In this document: positions 58,605 to 64,000 of the stretch, in pieces
Layout: every line of letters begins with the position of its first letter
How positions within the stretch are numbered: position 1 is the stretch's first letter
From: Rhyzopertha dominica
Lineage: Eukaryota; Arthropoda; Insecta; Coleoptera; Bostrichidae
DNA: 64,000 bases
Assembly (NCBI GenBank): GCA_025024175.1
Contig: QCXZ01000041.1
Location: 47,301,786 to 47,365,785, forward strand
Direction: 5' to 3'
Translations under genes and position numbers: made by a program
The notes under the pieces: generated by a model
What the model saw: the letters and a program-made list of their open reading frames with translations, nothing else
Database searches by the model: none
What the model was told of the DNA's origin: nothing

Positions 58605-60101
58605 AAAGAAAAATCTTTTTGAGTTATGATTGCCTATTATAATTGATATTTTGAAGCACTTTAGTAAAAAAATTCGTGCAGACAATTTCTAATCATCAAA
58701 TGATATTAACAATTGCCGTGATTCCTCGGTTGTTTAAAGTAGAGTTAGCAACACTTTCTTTTATTGTAAGAGATGCTTTTGAACTTACATGTAGTTTCAG
58801 ATACTTCTTGTTGATTAACACTGCCTCTTAAAATAAAACGGTAATCAAGATAAAGAAAACAGTAATCACATATGGTTCAACAAGAAAAGTAATGCTCGTA
58901 TTAAACAAACATTTCTATTAATTAAAATGTATGAGATAACAAAAGGTGCAGCTCGAACTTGGCGGTAGTTAAAAAGATGTCCACGAAATTAAACTTCAAC
59001 AAGGTTTGTTTCGAATTCGTTATGTTTTAGTTGCAAACGAGCAATAGGATCCGATGTATGCTTTGCTTCTGTTATGTGATTGAAAACTTGTTTCATCGTA
59101 TCAAACTAGAATTATGAGGAGACATGCCTTATGGTCAGATCTAGTCCAACCTGCTTAGTTTTTTGCCGATGGGTCGGAATAGTCTTATACCAGTAGAATA
59201 TCCAATTCTGCTTATTTTGACATACCTTGTACCAAATACTGTTGTTCGTATTTAGATTTGATAAAAAAATTGCGAGCGGATACCGATATCAACTTCAACG
59301 GCTAAAAACAAGCTTCTAATTTTACAGTCTATATTTCTTAAGATTTATTGTTTCTTTTACCAAAAGATCATAGATATTGACCAGAAAAATCCGCACTCCG
59401 ATTTCTTGAATGAACATTTTTCGTTAAACGATTATTTGAACCGTCCGTTTCCGTTTCCAGAGCTAATAAATAGTGGTGATGATTAACGTTTTTGTAATTC
59501 CTAATTACATCCACATAATTAATTCCAACTCTGACCAACAGTTGGCCATAGCAAATTTTTGTTTTTGAATGTCGATTTTTAAAGATAAACCTGCATCACC
59601 AATAGCATCTGCGGTTAGAAAATATAACTCTTCACGTCTGCAACTAGCAAAAGAAGAAAAAATAGTTGCTATCTGTCATTAAAAGCATTAAAGCAGAACG
59701 CATTGCTTTTTACATACTTTTACAGGTAAATAGATATAAGATAAATGGCAACATGCCATGAACTATTATGTTTCAAGACTTGATTACATTAAATGTGTAT
59801 TATCTCCAACAACAGCAGCAGTTTTCAACATATTTTGGTTTATGATTTTTACTTGTCTGTCGGTATAGTCCTACCAATTCTGCAATATAATTATGCTAAG
59901 ATTACATCTCCATCGACTTTCTCAATTGATTAACAGGCAAGTTAAAAATATAAATATTTTGCTGGTATCTATCTTTTTCAACTTTCGCGCATTTTTACTC
60001 CTAACAACTAGCAACACATTGCTTTTCCTTAGCTATATGTTTATATTCTTCCATCATGAGTTGTGTGGCATATTATAATATAAAACGTGTTACGATTAAC
60101 G
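58605..60101. other. Non-coding AT-rich stretch
   Basis: No supported gene. Confidence 0.45.
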
Positions 60102-60403
60102 TAACTCTGCCAACGACATTGGTTTTTCCAGACTTGTTACTTGTATCTGAATTACCATTACATAACTGCTTTTATTACGTGCTAAGGGACATGTGGGTAA
60201 AATATAACGTTACATAATATTAAAAAATAACCTAAACTAGCCGGCATTAGTTTTCCAGAGAGTAGAGTATCTAACACTGAACCACGAGACTCCGGGTTCA
60301 AGTCCCGCTCAGGGCTTAGTTGCTATACTACGTGACTGCGAAAGCGATGTTTTTGCTTAAACCCATAACACTTCATAACATTTTAAGAAAAATGGCAGAG
60401 TTA
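60102..60403. repeat. Inverted-repeat-bounded unit with tRNA-like interior
   Basis: TAACTCTGCCA (60102-60112) has its perfect 11-bp complement at 60393-60403. Between them is a tRNA-like segment. The short repeat length leaves chance as an alternative. Confidence 0.3.
60244..60316 (+). tRNA. tRNA-like pseudogene or SINE head with strong B box
   Basis: The B box GGTTCAAGTCC (60295-60305) is a consensus match inside a CGGG/CCCG T-stem. Upstream, CCAGAGAGTAGAGTATC aligns with a tRNA D-arm (compare TCAGTCGGTAGAGCATC) at the correct distance. The anticodon stem does not pair properly. I read it as a tRNA-derived repeat with a surviving Pol III promoter. Confidence 0.45.
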
Positions 60404-60772
60404 GCTTTATTTTCGCAATGGTTTGTAGGTTGCAGTTTAAATTAAGACATCACTTTCAAAACTACCTTGTCTATGGGTCCTTTTTCTGCAAAAATACCTT
60501 ACTAATATGCTGGAGAATTAGGGGAATAGTAGGAAAAATACAGGCCGATAACAAAAAAAGCTTAAGCTGTAAATATAATTATAATTGTAGGTTTAGGTTA
60601 TTTTGGTTCTTGAAATTGTGGCTAATATTAGCAGATGAACTGATGACAAAACAAATGCTTTATAAGTGCTTAATGGACAGTCAAATTTTGTTTTCGAGGT
60701 TTGTTTTTATTTGTAAGATGGTCCTTATGGTGCAGCTTAAAACAACACCTGACTAGGTGTCGAAAATATATC
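60404..60772. other. Non-coding; unrecognised open frame
   Basis: A 112-codon plus-strand frame (60418-60756) has no recognisable domain and AT-driven composition. I do not call it a gene. Confidence 0.4.
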
Positions 60773-60780
60773 TCCAAGCG

Positions 60781-62541
60781 CATGGGCGTACCCAGCTTTT
60801 GGTCTAGGGAGGGGCGGGGGGGGGGGCAAAGCAGGACCATGCTGTAGAGTATAATTCAACATAAATAGAAATAATAAATGTTTATAAGGTATAGGTACTT
60901 AAGTAATTAATGAAGTATTTATTCCATGAATAATCTTCGTGGATTTTCTGCAAGGCGACTTAAAACATCTTCTGTGAAATAAAGATCCAAATTATTTATA
61001 TGTTTTCTATGTACACTGATCATACAAAGCCCCTTTATTACTAATTCCGTTATTGATGAACTCAGGTGAGGCGCATTCAGTTGCATCGCTCTCGCGTTTA
61101 ACAAAAATGAGTTGATACATTTTATTTGGGAGAATAAAGATCCGTGATCGACATAATGTATAATGATATCATACGAAGTACCAAAGGAACATAAATTTCA
61201 CCTTAAAAGTTCTACTGATAGGAGCACGATTTCTGATTCAGCATTAACACATATCAAAGACTAATGCATTAATCGATGCTCTTTTAGTACAGTTTTAACT
61301 TCTTACACCAGAAGCTTTAAAAATTTAAGCTGGGAGTTTATATGTATTGTAGCAAAGCCGGCTAGCTGGGTGGTGGATCTTCGGTGTTTTTAAATCTAAA
61401 CAGGCTTCTGCAGTTAGGAGACGGTTTATTTCGTTTTCTCTGGTACAATCAGGGTAGTGAGTCTAAAATTATTATTGAATTAAGAACAATAACAATAACC
61501 AGCTCCGCGGGATAACAATAACCCAGAGCTCACGTACGCCGGCAAACCATCATACAAATGCAACTCAATATCCTCGCGTGAGCGCGATCTGTTTAATTAT
61601 GTACAAAAACTCTAAAGATAAAATACAGCGTTACTGTACAAGAGACAGTACCGTCCAATACAAATTTATTGTGCTTCAGTATAGGTGTTAAAGATACAAT
61701 TGTAGTAATTTTTACTCCCCAGGGAAAGAGACTCGATGGATAACTAACATTATTAAAACTCAGAATGATAAATACCTCAGCATTATGCGTCAAGCCAACC
61801 TTCTTAGATCGCCAGTGCATTGCTCTCAAAAATTAACCGACTACTTAATATTTTAACCAAATTAAGCTTCATTTAAATCAACTGAAATATATTTAATTGC
61901 ATTTTTAACAACAAACCGGGTTTTAATTCGTGCTGATAATGCTTTTACTGGATTCCTAAAACTTATATTAAATAAAATGACTTTCATAAACGTGAGTTCG
62001 GATGGATTATTAGTCTTTCTTTGTTTTTTGTTGTATTAATTGTTATAATGTAATGTGAATATAGTAATTTGGTACAAAAATTACAGTTATCATCGAATAT
62101 ATGACATATAACGATGTGATTCCATATAACAGTATTTAGTTGAACAATCTTTACATGAAAAGGTAGAAGAGCTGAACTAAGCAGAAATCGTGTTATGACT
62201 CATCCTGACCAAGATAGTCTTTTAAAGCTATATGCCCCTAAGACAACGATTCGTAACAACAAGAATGTTGTAGTTACATCTTCAAAATGCACATGGCATT
62301 GATTAAGCTTGGAAACCATTTGACAACGACTTATTACAGAAGGCCATTTGTAAGGGTCAAATATGAGTTATGGATGGAAATTGTGAAATAAACTTGCCTA
62401 TAAATTTTACTGTATTTATAATTTTGTAAATAAGACTATTTTTAGATGTACACACATAATTAATCAGCTAAATATATGGGAAATTGGAAGGGCCCAAAGT
62501 TGGAAACCCAAGTCCCTTGCCCCCCCTTTGGTACGCCCATG
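60781..62541. mobile_element. hAT-type transposon, 1,761 bp, perfect 8-bp target duplication
   Basis: The target copies TCCAAGCG are identical at 60773-60780 and 62542-62549. The terminal inverted repeats read CATGGGCGTACC (12 bp, 60781-60792 and complement at 62530-62541), and a G-run lies just inside each end (60810-60826 and complement near 62520). An 8-bp duplication with short, G-run-backed ends is typical of hAT elements. The interior keeps only a C-terminal transposase piece on the minus strand, so the copy is non-autonomous. Identical target copies suggest a fairly young insertion. Confidence 0.9.
60919..61104 (-). pseudogene. hAT transposase C-terminal piece
   Basis: The minus-strand frame (61 codons) reads LSSSITELVIKGLCMISVHRKH, then a strand and DVLSRLAENPRRLFME before a stop. 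This resembles the hAT C-terminal dimerisation region, where 'L-R-x-x-M-x-x-x-R-L-x-GLA-L-x-x-x-HR' is followed by a 'V-(I/L)-x-x-(F/L)-A-x-x-x-x-RRL' helix. It lies close to the left end, as expected for a gene read right to left. The catalytic part is absent. Confidence 0.55.
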
Positions 62542-62549
62542 TCCAAGCG

Positions 62550-63149
62550 CAATACAGCGTGTGCCTAATTCTCGATAATCAAGACACGTGGTATAGAAGC
62601 ACGAAAAATTAGCACCATCAAAGGCTATACCTGTTTCGGTCGACTGTCACTGTTAATATCGTGAAGTAAATATTGTTGGTGTGGACGATAATTAGTCATT
62701 TGAAAGCGGTATTCAAAGGTTTCGTTTTGATATTGTATTAAGAAATAGACATTCATGTGCATAGTGATAGCTTACTATATCTTTTAAATAAAGTCAATCT
62801 CTTTTGTTACAGGTAAGACAATATCCTGCACTTCTCGTCGTTCCAAGGCATCTGTAGGTAATGTTTTAAATGTAAGGGTATTTATTACCATAACGCGAAA
62901 TTCTCTTCTACTGATTAATTTAACGATAAATTGAATAACTATTTATATTTATTTGCACGCATGTTTTATTTTTTAAAGGTCTTAGACACTCCACTATGCT
63001 ACGATGCTATATGTTCGACACAGTTAAATTCTTCGTTAACGTTGCTCTTAATTTATGTCAGCGTGAAGACACAACCAGAAAATTTACGGTTATTTTCAGC
63101 TAATGGTCCATTTTAGATTAATGCGCTTTTATCGGGAGAACCCATTGCA
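62550..63149. other. Non-coding AT-rich stretch
   Basis: No supported feature. Confidence 0.45.
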
Positions 63150-63540
63150 TCATTTTACTGGAATATTGACCAAATACTTTATTAATATCATAAATTTTAC
63201 GTAAGACTCGGCGACAACCGAGTCATTCCTCGATAACGCTGAAGAATGCTCGTCCTTCACATCAAATAAATTAGCACTATTTACGACCCCATCAACTTTA
63301 TCATGTATTTAATTCCAGCAATTATTTATTTAAGCACGACGCAAATATCAGACAGCAAAGACATCGCGTTGCATATTTCATAGGGTGCCGAAACGCACAA
63401 ACTCTTCAACACAATAAAAAGCGGAATTAATGGCGTTTCTCCAATTGTGTTTACTTAATGTACCATTTAGTCGTTGCGTTTTGTTCGGCGGAGAAAATTA
63501 AGGTTACACGAGTGTGTCCCCAGCAGGAGGGTGGCATGGT
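63150..63540. promoter_or_regulatory. Island with hairpin and caudal/Hox-type sites, candidate regulatory element
   Basis: Less AT-rich than its flanks, with TTTATTAATATCATAAATTT (63178-63197) and GGCGTTTCTCC, and the perfect hairpin GACTCGG-CGACAA-CCGAGTC at 63205-63224. No ORF. Function is inferred. Confidence 0.3.
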
Positions 63541-64000
63541 GAAGGCTCTTTTTTAACATTATTTCTAGGTTATTAAGTGAAGAAGAAGAATTAAATTTCT
63601 TCCTTTGTATTCAGAGTGGTTGAGTAATTGAATGACATACATTACAAAATATTGGTAAACTGTTCTCCTGCAGGAATTTGTTTAACTTTTTAAATTAGCT
63701 TTTCTCACCAATCAGCATCTATCATGTTTTCCTAAGGTTTTTGTGTGTTTTTATTGAATGTGGTTTTAGTTGTTTTACAAGCTGCAAGAAAGGGTTGCGC
63801 AAACGTTAAAGTGCAATGAAAGATCGCATCAAATAGAATGGTGCACCACCGTAGTTTTGCCTTCGTTTACTTACCTTTACCTTTGATCTTTACTGTAACA
63901 AGTATGATAAAATACCACTGATTAATGAAGAGGAATTAATGTCTTATCTGGTAACTTAATTGAAAGTGATGAGTGCACATTTACTTTTTTTATTTTCTCC
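63541..64000. other. Non-coding stretch to window end
   Basis: No supported feature. Confidence 0.45.

Noticed and set aside
1..64000. CRISPR arrays, rRNA genes, bacterial operons, phage or integron features
   Set aside because: No regularly spaced short repeats with unique spacers, no ribosomal RNA signatures and no prokaryotic gene packing; the sequence is eukaryotic.

Overview
This window looks like nuclear DNA from an arthropod, most likely an insect. It is AT-rich and holds no operon-like gene packing. It carries a mixed load of eukaryotic transposable elements: mariner and other Tc1/mariner types, hAT, a P-like THAP element, Penelope-like elements, Gypsy and several LINE clades. I could not assign an order or species. 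Scattered single 'n' bases suggest a draft consensus. I found no host protein-coding gene that I can support with confidence. The window reads as a gene desert or a very large intron/intergenic domain.

Layout. 1-910 is a long-arm foldback element, followed by a relic of a dispersed repeat protein (1.55-1.98 kb). A P-like/THAP element lies at 3.25-4.24 kb and a small inverted-repeat element carrying a tRNA-like unit at 7.50-7.81 kb. Two LINE scraps lie at 11-12 kb. At 14.3-17.3 kb a decayed Gypsy pol gene is split by a Penelope-like element (PLE) with a 17-bp target duplication. A CpG-rich block at 17.6-18.15 kb is the best promoter/first-exon candidate, and a three-copy ancient tandem repeat follows it. 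A complete mariner with an intact 351-codon transposase, perfect 32-bp terminal repeats and TA target sites sits at 22.49-23.81 kb. At 27.8-30.2 kb an older mariner is split by a 5'-truncated LINE. The part from 33 to 45 kb holds transposase, LINE and PLE relics, plus a 1,068-bp TIR element with a dead transposase. The part from 47 to 62.5 kb holds a THAP exon relic, a hAT MITE, a DDE relic, LINE relics, a palindromic block with a hammerhead-like core, and a 1.76-kb hAT element with a perfect 8-bp duplication.

Between the transposons lie about a dozen short islands of higher GC/CpG content, about 0.3-0.7 kb each. Several contain recognisable transcription-factor-type motifs: a POU octamer, a forkhead site, TAATTA clusters and E-boxes. 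They have no sustained ORFs. My inference is that they are conserved regulatory elements of a developmental gene lying mostly outside the window. That needs cross-species alignment to test.

How the parts relate. Apart from the intact mariner, every coding region seen is decayed. The nesting gives relative ages: Gypsy older than PLE, and the old mariner older than the LINE. Self-cleaving-ribozyme-like remnants occur at one PLE end and in the 53.5-kb palindrome, and two inverted-repeat units enclose tRNA-like Pol III promoters. These RNA-level features are the most unusual signals in the window.
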